A stretch of DNA of 39,267 nt from Chloroflexota bacterium (lineage in GTDB: Bacteria > Chloroflexota > Limnocylindria > Limnocylindrales > CSP1-4): positions 1 through 39,267 of the forward strand of contig JAJYLZ010000033.1 of the NCBI GenBank assembly GCA_021787395.1, given 5' to 3'. Under the pieces are notes generated by a model. That model did no database searches. It was not told where the DNA came from and worked only from the letters and a program-made list of their open reading frames with translations. Both the position numbers and the translations under genes were made by a program. How positions within the stretch are numbered: position 1 is the first letter of the stretch; each line of letters opens with the position of its first letter. Shown in pieces: positions 22,985 through 31,202 of the stretch.

Positions 22985-23974
22985 TCAGGCCTCCGGCGGT
23001 GTGCCGCCGTGCCAGCCGGGGACGGGCCCGGCCGGTGCTCTGCCCGCCTTCGGGAGGATGCGCCGCGCCACCCTCCACAGGGCGACAGCGGCGACCATGA
23101 GGATGAGCAGGACCGGGAGCCACACGATCGCGAACCAGATCGCCCCGCTCACCAGCCGCTGTCCGAGGCTGAGGATCGCGGCGGTCGCCCCGTCGACGTC
23201 GGCCGCGGGGTCCCAGCCCTTGGCGGCGGTCTGGACCTGCTGGACCTCGAGCCCGAAGGTGGTCACGAGGGTGCCGTAGGCGACCTGGTCCTGGAGGCGC
23301 TTGAGCTGGGCGTCGAGCTGCTCGATCTGGCCGCGAACGTCGCTGAGCTGCGCCTGCACCTCGAGCAGGTCGCTCACCTTGGCGGTGTTCTGGGCGATCC
23401 CCTGCAGCGCCGCCTCCGAGACGCGCAGGTTGGCGATGCGCGCCTGGAGGTCCACCACCTGGCTGCCGACCTCCTGGGCCTGCGTCTCCTCCGAGACCAC
23501 CTTCGCGGCCAGGCTGCGGAGTTGGCCGATGGTGTCCTCCCACTTGACCGCCGGGATGCGGTAGGTGATCACGGCTGTCGGCTGGTCGGAGGCGTTGGAC
23601 TCCTGCGAGGCGCCGATGTAGCCGCCTGCGGCCTCGACGGCCGACTTCGCCTTGGCGAGCGCCGTCGTGAGGTCGGCGACTACCAGCTGGAGCGAGCCCG
23701 TGTAGACGATCTGGAGGTTGTCGGCGAGCTGGGCGGGGTCGCCGCCGGCCTGGGAGCCGTTGTCCGCGGGTGCCTCGGGGGCCCCCATGCTCGGCGCGGC
23801 GCTGGCTGCCGGGTAGGCCTCGGGGATGCCCGGGCCAACGGCGCCGCCGCCGGCCGCGTCTCGGGCCGGGCCGGCGGTCGTGGCCCCGCTGCCGGCACAG
23901 GCGGCGACGGCCGCCGCCGCAACGGCGAGGAGCATGAGGCGGGTGCCGATCCCGCGACCGAGCAGTCTGCGCAT
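22985..23974 (-). CDS. DUF4349-family lipoprotein
   Basis: 329 residues. A signal peptide ends in a lipobox with C26 (VAAAAVAAC), so the N-terminus should be lipid-anchored outside. A Gly/Ala/Pro linker follows. The domain 'YTGSLQLVVADLTTALAKAKSAVEAAGGYIGASQES' and 'ITYRIPAVKWEDTIGQLRSLAAKVVSEETQAQEV' is typical of DUF4349. A coiled coil (about 190-240, 'LRVSEAALQGIAQNTAKVSDLLEVQAQL') and a C-terminal membrane segment (about 283-307) end the protein. Function is unknown; a bridging or sensing role at the membrane is inferred. ATG 23974 has GGGGAAGG just upstream. Confidence 0.88.
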   Translation of the reverse strand: MRRLLGRGIGTRLMLLAVAAAAVAACAGSGATTAGPARDAAGGGAVGPGIPEAYPAASAAPSMGAPEAPADNGSQAGGDPAQLADNLQIVYTGSLQLVVADLTTALAKAKSAVEAAGGYIGASQESNASDQPTAVITYRIPAVKWEDTIGQLRSLAAKVVSEETQAQEVGSQVVDLQARIANLRVSEAALQGIAQNTAKVSDLLEVQAQLSDVRGQIEQLDAQLKRLQDQVAYGTLVTTFGLEVQQVQTAAKGWDPAADVDGATAAILSLGQRLVSGAIWFAIVWLPVLLILMVAAVALWRVARRILPKAGRAPAGPVPGWHGGTPPEA

Positions 23975-24094
23975 GGCCTTCCCCTTCGCGTGCCGCGTCG
24001 TGCGACGAACGGGGGACGCCGCACGGCAGTGCACGGTTCCCGACTGCGTCTCGCCGGTGCTGAGAGCGCCTCGGCCGACGCTCGACCGGCGCGG

Positions 24095-24100
24095 TATCGT
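24095..24100 (+). promoter_or_regulatory. -10 box TATCGT of the DNA ligase gene
   Basis: TATCGT ends 6 nt before ATG 24107, a leaderless layout. The DUF4349 gene reads away on the other strand; 132 nt separate the two starts. Confidence 0.6.
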
Positions 24101-24106
24101 GCCGCC

Positions 24107-25195
24107 ATGCGCCTGCCCTTCGAGCCGCCTGTCGAGCCGATGCTGGCGAAGCCCGCCTCCGGGCTCCCCGACGGGGACGGCTGGCTGTACGAGCCCAAGT
24201 GGGACGGCTTCCGTGCGCTCGTGTTCCGGGACGGCGACGAGACGTTCATCCAGAGCCGGGACCTCAAGCCCCTGGACCGCTACTTCCCGGAACTCGCCGC
24301 GCCGCTGCGAGCCCAGCTGCCCGAGCGGTGCGTGCTCGACGGCGAGGTGGTGATCGCGCGCGCGGGCGCCCTGGACTTCGAGGCGCTGCTGCTGCGGATC
24401 CACCCAGCCGAATCGCGGGTGCGGATGCTCGCGGCCGAGACGCCGGCCTCGTACGTGGCGTGGGACCTGCTCGCCCTCGGCGACGAGGACCTGCGGGGCG
24501 TGCCGCAGGCCGAGCGGCGCGTCCGGCTGGAGAAGGCCTTGGGCGGCGCGACCCCGCCGATCCACCTCACGCCCGCAACCACCGACCGGACCCTCGCCGC
24601 CGACTGGTTCGACCGCTTCGAGGGGGCCGGGCTCGACGGCGTGGTGGCCAAGCGGCTCGACGGCACCTACCAGCCGGGCCGGCGCGCGATGACCAAGGTC
24701 AAGCACGAGCGGACCGCCGACTGCGTGGTGGCCGGGTTCCGCTGGCACAAGAACGGGCCCGGCACGCACATCGGCTCGCTGCTGCTGGGCCTGTTCGACG
24801 CCGACGGCCGGCTGCACCACGTCGGGGTCACGTCGTCGTTCACCTGGGAGCGGCGCGCGGCGCTGGTCGAGGAGCTGGCGAGCCTGCGCGAGCGGGCGCT
24901 CGACGACCACCCGTGGCGCGAGTGGGCCGAGTGGGCGGGCTTCGGCGACGCCGAGGCGTCGGGCCAGCGGCTGCCCGGCGCCACCTCGCGCTGGAACCGC
25001 GGCAAGGACCTGTCCTGGGAGCCGCTCCGCTGCGAGCGCGTGGCCGAGGTGGCCTACGACCACCTCCAGGGCGACCGCTTCCGGCACGCGACGACGTTCC
25101 GCCGGTGGCGCCCGGACAAGCCCCCGGCCGACTGCCGCTACGACCAGCTGGAGACCACCGCGCCGTTCGAGCTGGAGCGGATCTTCGGCCGCTGA
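24107..25195 (+). CDS. ATP-dependent DNA ligase, LigD ligase-domain type
   Basis: 362 residues with only the nucleotidyltransferase and OB-fold domains. Motif I is 'YEPKWDGFRAL' with adenylated K31; then 'QSRDLKPLDRYFPEL', 'VLDGEVVI', 'YVAWDLLAL', motif IV 'GLDGVVAKRLDGTYQPG' and motif V 'MTKVKHERTADCVVAG'. The C-terminal 'WEPLRCERVAEVAYDHLQGDRFRHATTFRRWRPDK' is the LigD-type OB end. It seals DNA nicks and double-strand breaks in non-homologous end joining. The LigD polymerase domain is a separate gene 850 nt away in facing orientation, so the multidomain LigD is split here. Ku and a phosphoesterase domain are not in the window. Confidence 0.94.
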   Translation: MRLPFEPPVEPMLAKPASGLPDGDGWLYEPKWDGFRALVFRDGDETFIQSRDLKPLDRYFPELAAPLRAQLPERCVLDGEVVIARAGALDFEALLLRIHPAESRVRMLAAETPASYVAWDLLALGDEDLRGVPQAERRVRLEKALGGATPPIHLTPATTDRTLAADWFDRFEGAGLDGVVAKRLDGTYQPGRRAMTKVKHERTADCVVAGFRWHKNGPGTHIGSLLLGLFDADGRLHHVGVTSSFTWERRAALVEELASLRERALDDHPWREWAEWAGFGDAEASGQRLPGATSRWNRGKDLSWEPLRCERVAEVAYDHLQGDRFRHATTFRRWRPDKPPADCRYDQLETTAPFELERIFGR

Positions 25196-25263
25196 CGCCT
25201 GCCGCGCGGTGTCGCCCCTTGCGCGCCACCCGCCCACCCCGTGGCGGACCCGATACTGCTGGA

Positions 25264-25320
25264 TACCGCCCGCAGCGGTACTAGCGGGCGTTTCGCGCCC
25301 CAATACCGCCGTCGGCGGTA
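25264..25320. repeat. Three consecutive small hairpins, two sharing the TACCGC motif
   Basis: Hairpin 1: TACCGC (25264-25269) and GCGGTA (25275-25280). Hairpin 2: GGGCG (25286-25290) and CGCCC (25296-25300). Hairpin 3: TACCGCC (25304-25310) and GGCGGTA (25314-25320), loop GTC. They fill part of the gene-poor stretch 25196-25490 downstream of the ligase. A repetitive-extragenic-palindrome type element or a bidirectional terminator are both possible. Confidence 0.6.
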
Positions 25321-25482
25321 CCCGAGAGGAGCCCAACGCACGAGGCCACTGCAGGGCAGCCCATAGCACCGCCGGCACCGGTGTCCAGCAGGGAGAGCCG
25401 GACTTGGCGCCGGGGAGCTCGGCGGCAGGGCAACTCCGGCGTTGACGGGACGCGACCATGAGCGTGCGAGCGGGTCGGGGCT

Positions 25483-25600
25483 ATCGATTGTCCGGCCCGC
25501 CGCCGCCGCGCTGGGCGCTGCCGCGCCATCGCCGCCTGCCATGCCGCACGCTGCTCGTCGGTCACGTAGGCGAATGGAGTGAAGTCCGGGGTCAATCGAT
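25483..25600. repeat. 8-bp inverted repeat flanking the LigD-tail remnant
   Basis: ATCGATTG (25483-25490) and its exact reverse complement CAATCGAT (25593-25600) bracket about 100 nt. Such AT-rich octamers are rare in this genome. They coincide closely with the limits of the degraded LigD tail. Confidence 0.45.
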
Positions 25601-25643
25601 CGAGGCAGGGTGGCGAGGTCAGCTCAGCGACCCATGCAGTCAA
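25493..25643 (-). pseudogene. Remnant of a LigD-polymerase C-terminal tail
   Basis: Read on the minus strand this stretch encodes 'LTPDFTPFAYVTDEQRAAW' and then 'QAAMARQRPARRRRAG'. The end of the LigD polymerase at 26041-27513 reads 'LDPDYDPWAGVTAQERAAW' and then 'DAAMSERRVSRRRAD'. The two line up residue for residue, and a weaker match (AELTSPP against EELRPP) extends upstream. Nothing of the catalytic domain precedes it: the preceding DNA is the end of another reading frame. After the RRRRAG the frame runs on into unrelated residues to a stop at 25281. I take it as a leftover of a duplicated or recombined polymerase gene. Confidence 0.55.
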
Positions 25644-25984
25644 CCCACAGGATCGTGCCTGCGGCCGAGTCCCCGTGCCACACCATCGCCCCGATGAAGC
25701 GGATGCCCGCGATCTCGCCCGGCGTCGCGAAGCAGGCGGGCCAGCCGTCCTCGTGCTCTGATCCCTGCGCGTCGCGCCACGCGACGGAGTCCGTTACCCC
25801 ATAGGCCGTCGTCTTGTCCCCGTCCGCCCACAGCGTCGCGACGTGGTCGCCCACCATGCCGCTCCCGACGGAGACTGGGACGCGGACGCCGAATAGCCCG
25901 GCAGCGCCGACCCGTACGCCCGCCGCGAAACACGCCGGCGGCGACCACGACCACAGCCGCCATCACGACGGCGACTCTTCGCAT
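25624..25984 (-). pseudogene. Frameshifted gene for a small secreted protein
   Basis: Two pieces of one protein lie in different minus-strand frames. ATG 25984 opens a signal peptide, MRRVAVVMAAVVVVAAGVF. From about 25940 a second frame carries 'FAAGVRVGAAGLFGVRVPVS' and then, from 25857 to the stop at 25624, 'MVGDHVATLWADGDKTTAYG', 'VTDSVAWRDAQGSEHEDGWP' and 'GTILWVDCMGR'. The second piece has the Trp/Asp/His content of real coding sequence and two Cys that could form a disulfide. A one-base shift after the signal peptide would join them. It may be a true pseudogene or a sequencing error; alternatively only 25624-25857 is used. Function unknown. Confidence 0.5.
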
Positions 25985-26040
25985 ACCCCCCGACCTCACG
26001 CGTCGAACATTGGCGCCTACCGTCGCACCCCGCGCACGAT

Positions 26041-27513
26041 CTAGTCCGCGCGCCGCCTCGACACCCGCCGCTCGGACATGGCCGCATCCCACGCCGCCCG
26101 CTCCTGGGCCGTCACGCCCGCCCAGGGATCGTAGTCGGGGTCCAGCGGCTCCTGGGGCGGCCGCAGCTCCTCCGGAACGTGCGTCAGGTTGACCCGAAGG
26201 CGGTACCACAGCGACGAGCGGCCGCGCATGCCGTCGGTGAGCACGTCCGCGGTCTCCAGGTGCGCCGCGGCCTCGGGGTGGCGCTCCCGCCAGCGCTCGA
26301 ACCCGGCCTGCACCTCCGCCTTGGACGCGGCGCGGGCGATCTCGATGACCGGGACGGCCGACCGGCGCCGGCCGGTGGGGGTCGGGACGGTGCCGACCCA
26401 GTCCTGGGGCAGGCCGGCGTTGCGGTCGCCGGCCGCAACGGCGGCAGCGCGCGCGGCCTGGACCTCTGGGGGCGGCCCCCCATCAACGCCCCGACCGCCG
26501 TACGCCGAATCGGCGCGGCGCCTGCGCGACGGCTGGACGCGCGGCGGCTCGCCCTCCTGCTTGGCGTAGTTGGGCGGCCAGGGGGCGTCGCCGAGGCCCT
26601 CGGCCTCGTGGCGCGCGGAGAGCTCCAGCAAGGCCTCGAGCGAGCCCGCGGCCTCGTCGATCCCGGCCCCGGCGTCCCCGCGCTGGGCGTAGATCGCGGG
26701 GACCGTCGCGAGCGTGAAGTCCTCGGCGACCACGGTGGGCACCTCGTCCCAGCGCAGAGGGAACGAGACGCGCGCATCCGGCATGGGGCGCACCGAGTAG
26801 GCCGAGGCCACGGTGCGGTCCTTGGCGTTCTGGTTGTAGTCGAGGAACACGCCGTGGCGCTCCTCCTTCCACCACTTCGACGTGGCGATCGCGGGCGCCC
26901 GGCGCTCGACGTCACGCGCCAGGGCCAGGGCGGCCCGGCGCACCTGGGCGTACGTCCAGCGGGGCTCGATGCGCACGTTGACGTGGATCCCCCGCGAGCC
27001 GGAGGTCTTCGGCCAGCCCACGAGGCCCGCGTCGGCCAGCGCCTCGCGCACCACCATGGCCACGTCACGGACCTGCGACCAGGGCACGCCGGGCACCGGG
27101 TCGAGGTCGACCCGGAGCTCGTCGGGGTGCTCGAGGTCCTCGGCGCGGACCGGGTGCGGGTTGAGGTCGAGGCAGCCGAGGTTGGCCACCCAGGCCAGGC
27201 CGGCCGCATCGTCCACGACGACCTCGTCCGCGGCCCGCCCCGACGGGAAGGTCAGGGTCGCAACCCGGAGCCACTCCGGGCGGTGGGCCGGCGCCCGCTT
27301 CTGGAAGAACGGCTCCGACTCGGCGCCGTCGACGAAGCGCTTGAGGGCCATCGGGCGGCCGCGGATCCCGACCAGCGCACCGTCGGCGACGGCGAGGAAG
27401 TACCGGACGAGGTCGAGCTTGGTGTGCCCGGCGCGCGGGAAGTAGACCTTGTCGGGGTTGGTGACGGTGACCTCGCGGCCGCCGACCTCGAGGACTTCCT
27501 TGCGGGGCGCCAT
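26041..27513 (-). CDS. Non-homologous end-joining LigD polymerase-domain protein
   Basis: 490 residues. Residues 8-300 are the LigD primase/polymerase (AEP) fold: 'VTNPDKVYFPRAGHTKLDLVRYFLAVADG', 'RPMALKRFVDG', 'FFQKRAP', the metal-binding Asp pair D136 and D138 in 'LRVDLDPVPG', 'KTSGSRGIHVNVRI', and 'FLDYNQNAKDRTVASAYSVRP'. It fills gaps with ribo- or deoxynucleotides during end joining. Residues 300-490 are an unusual extension with 'RSSLWYRLRVNLTHVPEEL' and the Arg-rich end RRVSRRRAD; its role is unknown. ATG 27513 has no ribosome-binding site, and GAGCAT ends 6 nt upstream, so it may be leaderless. Its ligase partner is at 24107-25195. Confidence 0.93.
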   Translation of the reverse strand: MAPRKEVLEVGGREVTVTNPDKVYFPRAGHTKLDLVRYFLAVADGALVGIRGRPMALKRFVDGAESEPFFQKRAPAHRPEWLRVATLTFPSGRAADEVVVDDAAGLAWVANLGCLDLNPHPVRAEDLEHPDELRVDLDPVPGVPWSQVRDVAMVVREALADAGLVGWPKTSGSRGIHVNVRIEPRWTYAQVRRAALALARDVERRAPAIATSKWWKEERHGVFLDYNQNAKDRTVASAYSVRPMPDARVSFPLRWDEVPTVVAEDFTLATVPAIYAQRGDAGAGIDEAAGSLEALLELSARHEAEGLGDAPWPPNYAKQEGEPPRVQPSRRRRADSAYGGRGVDGGPPPEVQAARAAAVAAGDRNAGLPQDWVGTVPTPTGRRRSAVPVIEIARAASKAEVQAGFERWRERHPEAAAHLETADVLTDGMRGRSSLWYRLRVNLTHVPEELRPPQEPLDPDYDPWAGVTAQERAAWDAAMSERRVSRRRAD

Positions 27514-27555
27514 GCGCCCATGCTCGCACGCGGCTGCAATGGGCGGGCGTCGCGG

Positions 27556-27939
27556 TCAGGTGGCCGCGGCCGCGGCCTCGGGCGCGCGCCACGGCTCGAG
27601 CACGCCCACGACGGTCCCGGCCGGATCCCGCAGCAGCGCCCGGTAGCCCCTGCCTCCCGAGAGGGCCTCGCGTGGCCGCACCGCCTCGGCTCCCGCAGCG
27701 ACACCGCTGGCCAGGCTCGACGCGGCGTCCTCCGTGGCGAGGTAGAGGATGGTGCCGCACGCGGCCGACGGCGGCAGCTCCTCGACGAACGCCCCCGCGA
27801 GCGAGCCCGAGGGGTCGTGGAAGCGCACAGTCACGCCGTCGTCCTCCACGACCCATCCGAAGACCCGCGCGTAGAAGGCCCCGGTGACGTGGCAGTCGAG
27901 TCCACCGGGCAACTCGATCCAGACCAGGTCGCCGTGCAT
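27556..27939 (-). CDS. VOC/glyoxalase-family protein
   Basis: 127 residues, two beta-alpha-beta-beta-beta units: 'GDLVWIELPGGLDCHVTGAFYARVFGWVVEDDG' with 'TVRFHDPSGSLAGAFVEELP', and 'GTILYLATEDAASSLASGVAAGAEAVRPREALSGGRGYRALLRDPAGTVVGVLEP'. The family includes metal-dependent lyases, dioxygenases and antibiotic-binding proteins; the substrate is unknown. A typical His/Glu metal set is only partly present (E in WIEL), so it may be non-catalytic. ATG 27939 has a very good GGAGG (27946-27950) 6 nt upstream. Confidence 0.85.
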   Translation of the reverse strand: MHGDLVWIELPGGLDCHVTGAFYARVFGWVVEDDGVTVRFHDPSGSLAGAFVEELPPSAACGTILYLATEDAASSLASGVAAGAEAVRPREALSGGRGYRALLRDPAGTVVGVLEPWRAPEAAAAAT

Positions 27940-27960
27940 CGCTCACCTCCGTCCGACCGG

Positions 27961-27966
27961 ACCGTA
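27961..27966 (-). promoter_or_regulatory. Candidate -10 box TACGGT of the VOC gene
   Basis: On the minus strand TACGGT lies 21 nt before ATG 27939, which leaves a short leader containing the GGAGG site. Confidence 0.4.
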
Positions 27967-28121
27967 GATGCCCCCAGCGTCGGCGTCGAGGTGCAGACGG
28001 CGCCTTCAGGAACCGCGCCGGGCATTGTGACGGCCCCCCGGGGCGGGCCCGGCGAGGGGCGGGTGGAGGGTCAGGCCCGGGCCCTCAACGACCCCTGATC
28101 GACGAATAGTTGCAGCAGGGC

Positions 28122-28127
28122 TATGAT
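28122..28127 (+). promoter_or_regulatory. -10 box TATGAT of otsAB
   Basis: TATGAT in a locally AT-rich stretch (28100-28140) that stands out in this genome; TTGCAG at 28110-28115 is a weak -35 only 6 nt upstream, so spacing is not standard. A start near 28134 gives a leader of about 225 nt. An ATG at 28123 overlaps the box, so it is not a start for this transcript. Confidence 0.55.
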
Positions 28128-28203
28128 TAATTTCAGCCAATCCCTCCGTGCACGGCACCCCGATGGGCGTCGCAGGAGGTCAGTTGTGCGAACGCAGACC
28201 GCT

Positions 28204-28248
28204 GGCGCCAGAAGGCGCCGTCCGCCAGACGGGGCACCAGCAGTGCCC
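28204..28248 (+). promoter_or_regulatory. Three stacked stem-loops in the otsAB leader
   Basis: GGCGCC-AGAA-GGCGCC (28204-28219), CGTC/GACG (28219-28222, 28228-28231) and GGGCAC/GTGCCC (28232-28237, 28243-28248) follow one another without gaps. Further downstream AGGCC (28324-28328) can pair with GGCCT (28352-28356), covering part of the GGAGG ribosome-binding site (28349-28353). The gap 27967-28358 holds no convincing gene, so a regulatory leader or a small RNA is the likeliest content. Confidence 0.5.
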
Positions 28249-28358
28249 GGGCCGGCATGGCTGCGCCTCGCCCGTTTGGCTGAGCGACCCGAGAGCCCGC
28301 CTGGCGGCAGGACTGCCGCTGCGAGGCCCGGGACACGACTGCCGACTTGGAGGCCTGC

Positions 28359-30644
28359 ATGCCCGAACCGCTGATCGTCGTTGCCAACCGACTGCCCCTC
28401 ACGCTCCGACGCGCCGGCGGCAGGTGGACGGCCGAGGCGAGCAGCGGCGGCCTGGTCGCCGCGCTCACCCCGGTGGTGCAGCGCGCCGGCGGTCTGTGGA
28501 TCGGCTGGCCGGGGGATGCGCCCGGCGACGATCCGGAGGGTCGTGCCGCCCTGCTCGAGGCCTGGGAGCGCGAGCGCGGCTTCGCCGCCGTGGACCTCCC
28601 GGAGCGCGTGGGCCGCGCGTTCTACGACGGGTTCGCCAACGACACCCTGTGGCCGCTGCTGCACGGGTTCCCGTCCCGCGCCGTGTTCAATCCCGAGACG
28701 TTCGTCGCCTACCAGGACGCGAACCAGCGGTTCGCCGACGCGGTCCTCGAGCGCGCCCGCCCCGACGACCTCATCTGGGTCCACGACTACCAGCTGATGC
28801 TGGTCCCCGCGCTCCTCCGGGCGGCGTGGCCCGGGCTCCGGATCGGCTTCTTCCTGCACGTCCCGTTCCCGCCGCCCGAGCTGTTCCGCATCCTTCCGCA
28901 GCGCGATCAGCTGCTGGTCGGGCTGCTGGGCGCCGATGTCATCGGGTTCCAGACGCACGAGCACCTGGGCGCCTTCCGGCGGGCCGTGCAACAGGTGCTG
29001 GGGATCGAGAGCCGCATCGACGCGATCGAGGTGGGCGGCCGGTCGATCGCGCTGCATGCGCGGCCGGTGGGCATCGTCGCCGACGAGTGGGACGAGCTGG
29101 TCGACAGCCCGCGCGTCCGCGAGCACGTGGCGCAGCTCCGGCGCCAGCACGCCGGGCGGAGGCTGGTGCTGGCGGTCGACCGCCTCGACGACACGAAGGG
29201 GATCCCGGAGCGGCTGCGGACGTTCCGCCACCTGCTGGCCACGCAGCCGCACTGGCGGCGTGCGGTCACGCTGGTCCAGATCGCGGTGCCCTCGCGCGAG
29301 CGGGTGCCCCGCTACGCCGCGCTACGCCGCGAGGTGAACGAGCTCGTGGGCGAGATCAACGGCGCCTACGGCACGCCCGACTGGAGCCCGATCGTCTACC
29401 TCCGGCGGTCGGTGTCGCGGCCCGAGCTGGCCGCCCTCTACAGCGTCGCGGACGTGGGCTGGGTGGGGTCGCTGCGCGACGGGATGAACCTCGTGGCCAA
29501 GGAGTACGTCGCCTGCCAGCGCGAGGATCCCGGGGTGCTGCTGCTCAGCGAGTTCGCGGGCGCGGCCAGCGAGATGGGCGAGGCCGTCAGGATCAACCCG
29601 TACGACACGCCCGGCACGGCTGCGGCGCTCGCGCGGGCGCTCGATATGCCCGAGGCGGAGCGCGCCGAGCGGCACGCAGCGCTCGTCTCCCGGGTGCGGC
29701 GCAACGACGCGGTGAGCTGGGCGCGACGCTCCGTGGCCGACCTCGAGCAGGCGCCGCGGGACCGTGCGCTGTCGGCCGCCTCGGCGGGCGAGCCGCCGGT
29801 GGCAGCCCTCCTGGACGCGTTCGCGGCCGCTCCGGAGCGCCTGTGCGCGCTCGACTACGACGGCACGCTGGTGCCGCTCGCGCCCCGCCCGAGCGACGCC
29901 GCGCCGACGCCGGCGGTCCTCGAGCTGGTGGAGCGGCTCGCCCGCCGGGCGGGCACCCACGTGGCCGTCGTGTCCGGACGCTCCCGGGCCGACCTGGAGC
30001 GGTGGTTCGGGGGGATGTCGAGCCTGTGGCTCGCGGCCGAGCACGGCGCGCTGGTGCGGGAGCCGGGCGCCGCGGACTGGCAGCCGATGCGCCAGGGTGC
30101 GGGGAGTGACTGGATGCCGGACGTGCGGGCGGTGCTGGACCACTACCTCGCCCGCGTCCCGGGCAGCATGATCGAGGAGAAGGAGCACGCGCTCGCCTGG
30201 CACTACCGCCTGGTCGAGCCGGAGTTCGGGGAGTGGATCGCCAACGAGGTGGCGGCCACCCTGGGCGAGCGCCTGGCGGGGACGGAGCTCGCGGTCCTGC
30301 GGGGCTCCAAGGTCGTCGAGGTCCGCTACGCCTGGGCGAACAAGGGCGAGCTGATGGGGTACCTGCAGTCGAGGATCGGGCCTGCGGCGTTCCTGCTCGT
30401 CGCCGGTGACGACGCGACCGACGAGGACATGTTCGCCCGCGTCCCGCCCGACGCCTTCACCATCCACGTCGGGGCCGGCCGCACGGCAGCCCGCTACCGG
30501 GTGGCGGAGCCGGCGGCCGTGCTCGCCCTGATCGCGGCGCTGGCCGGAGCCCGCCCCGCGGACCCGCTGGCGGCTGGAGCGCTTGACGCGGTCGGTGCCC
30601 AGGCGGCCGGTCGCCGCGAGCGGACCGCGAGGACGCGCACCTGA
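28359..30644 (+). CDS. otsAB: Fused trehalose-6-phosphate synthase / trehalose-6-phosphatase
   Basis: 761 residues. Residues 1-470 are the GT20 synthase: '[13 protein letters not shown]', '[11 protein letters not shown]', '[15 protein letters not shown]', '[18 protein letters not shown]', '[17 protein letters not shown]' and '[17 protein letters not shown]'. Residues 490-745 are a HAD-type phosphatase: nucleophile D499 and acid D501 in '[10 protein letters not shown]', '[14 protein letters not shown]' and '[11 protein letters not shown]'. The synthase joins glucose from UDP- or ADP-glucose to glucose-6-phosphate and the phosphatase releases trehalose, a desiccation and osmotic protectant. ATG 28359 follows GGAGG (28349-28353) by 5 nt. 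All catalytic motifs look intact. The long structured leader suggests regulated translation or attenuation. Confidence 0.96.
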   Translation: MPEPLIVVANRLPLTLRRAGGRWTAEASSGGLVAALTPVVQRAGGLWIGWPGDAPGDDPEGRAALLEAWERERGFAAVDLPERVGRAFYDGFANDTLWPLLHGFPSRAVFNPETFVAYQDANQRFADAVLERARPDDLIWVHDYQLMLVPALLRAAWPGLRIGFFLHVPFPPPELFRILPQRDQLLVGLLGADVIGFQTHEHLGAFRRAVQQVLGIESRIDAIEVGGRSIALHARPVGIVADEWDELVDSPRVREHVAQLRRQHAGRRLVLAVDRLDDTKGIPERLRTFRHLLATQPHWRRAVTLVQIAVPSRERVPRYAALRREVNELVGEINGAYGTPDWSPIVYLRRSVSRPELAALYSVADVGWVGSLRDGMNLVAKEYVACQREDPGVLLLSEFAGAASEMGEAVRINPYDTPGTAAALARALDMPEAERAERHAALVSRVRRNDAVSWARRSVADLEQAPRDRALSAASAGEPPVAALLDAFAAAPERLCALDYDGTLVPLAPRPSDAAPTPAVLELVERLARRAGTHVAVVSGRSRADLERWFGGMSSLWLAAEHGALVREPGAADWQPMRQGAGSDWMPDVRAVLDHYLARVPGSMIEEKEHALAWHYRLVEPEFGEWIANEVAATLGERLAGTELAVLRGSKVVEVRYAWANKGELMGYLQSRIGPAAFLLVAGDDATDEDMFARVPPDAFTIHVGAGRTAARYRVAEPAAVLALIAALAGARPADPLAAGALDAVGAQAAGRRERTARTRT

Positions 30645-30651
30645 CGCGCAT

Positions 30652-30686
30652 CTAGGGCAGCGGCCCGGGCCGGCCTCGAGGCCTAG
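30652..30686. terminator. Convergent inverted repeat after otsAB
   Basis: CTAGG (30652-30656) pairs with CCTAG (30682-30686), enclosing the perfect palindrome GGCCTCGAGGCC (30672-30683). It sits between the otsAB stop and the facing VOC gene stop at 30721. Confidence 0.5.
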
Positions 30687-30720
30687 GGCTTCCCGGTCGA
30701 CCCGCGCCGCCCGGATCCCG

Positions 30721-31116
30721 TCAGCCCCCCGACGGCACCTCGCTCATGAGCGCGACGTTGTTCCCGTCGGGATCCCTCGAGAAGCACATCCAGGTCTGCT
30801 GCGCCCCGTCGTCGAAGATCATCCTCGGGCGGCCCGAGAAGGCCACGCCGCGCGCCTCGAGCTCCTCGACGGCCGCGTGGATGTCGGGGACGCGGAAGTA
30901 CAGCGTCACGGGCCCGCCGAAGCCGGGCTCCTCTGGCCTGGCCAGGTACAGGCGCACGCCGCCGGCGTCGAGGAAGGCCATGCCGGGGAAGGCGAACAGG
31001 AGGCGGATGCCCAGCACATCGCGGTACCAGGCGGTGGCGGCGTCCACGTCGGACACCGGGATCAGGACCTGGCCGATCGGCCCCAGCCCGAACCGTGGGG
31101 CGAGAGCGTCGCTCAC
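30721..31116 (-). CDS. VOC/glyoxalase-family protein
   Basis: 131 residues with a clear VOC pattern: 'GQVLIPVSDVDAATAWYRDVLGIRLLFAFPGMAFLDAGGVRLYLA' and 'VTLYFRVPDIHAAVEELEARGVAFSGRPRMI' ending 'CFSRDPDGNNVALMSEVP'. The final 'DPDGNNVAL' is the hallmark of glyoxalase/bleomycin-resistance proteins. Substrate unknown. GTG 31116 follows AGGAGG (31122-31127) by 5 nt and is preferred to an ATG six codons earlier. It lies 86 nt downstream of the NRAMP-related transporter on the same strand and may be the last gene of that operon. Confidence 0.88.
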   Translation of the reverse strand: MSDALAPRFGLGPIGQVLIPVSDVDAATAWYRDVLGIRLLFAFPGMAFLDAGGVRLYLARPEEPGFGGPVTLYFRVPDIHAAVEELEARGVAFSGRPRMIFDDGAQQTWMCFSRDPDGNNVALMSEVPSGG

Positions 31117-31202
31117 GGGCTCCTCCTGCGTCATCGCTTCTGCTGCGACCCCCACCCCAGGGGTCGGACGGTCCTCTGCCTGCGTCGCCCCCGTCGCCCC
31201 CG

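Noticed and set aside
25281-25643. The whole 120-codon minus-strand frame as a functional gene
   Set aside because: Only its first third matches the LigD tail; it has a TTG start overlapping another gene's end and the rest is unrelated low-complexity sequence.
28123-28374. An 83-codon frame starting at the ATG inside TATGAT
   Set aside because: Its start overlaps the -10 box and its composition is Arg/Pro-rich; it would need another promoter.
28148-30109. A 653-codon plus-strand frame over the otsAB leader and gene
   Set aside because: Out of frame with otsAB and without any domain. The leader part reads as low-complexity peptide.
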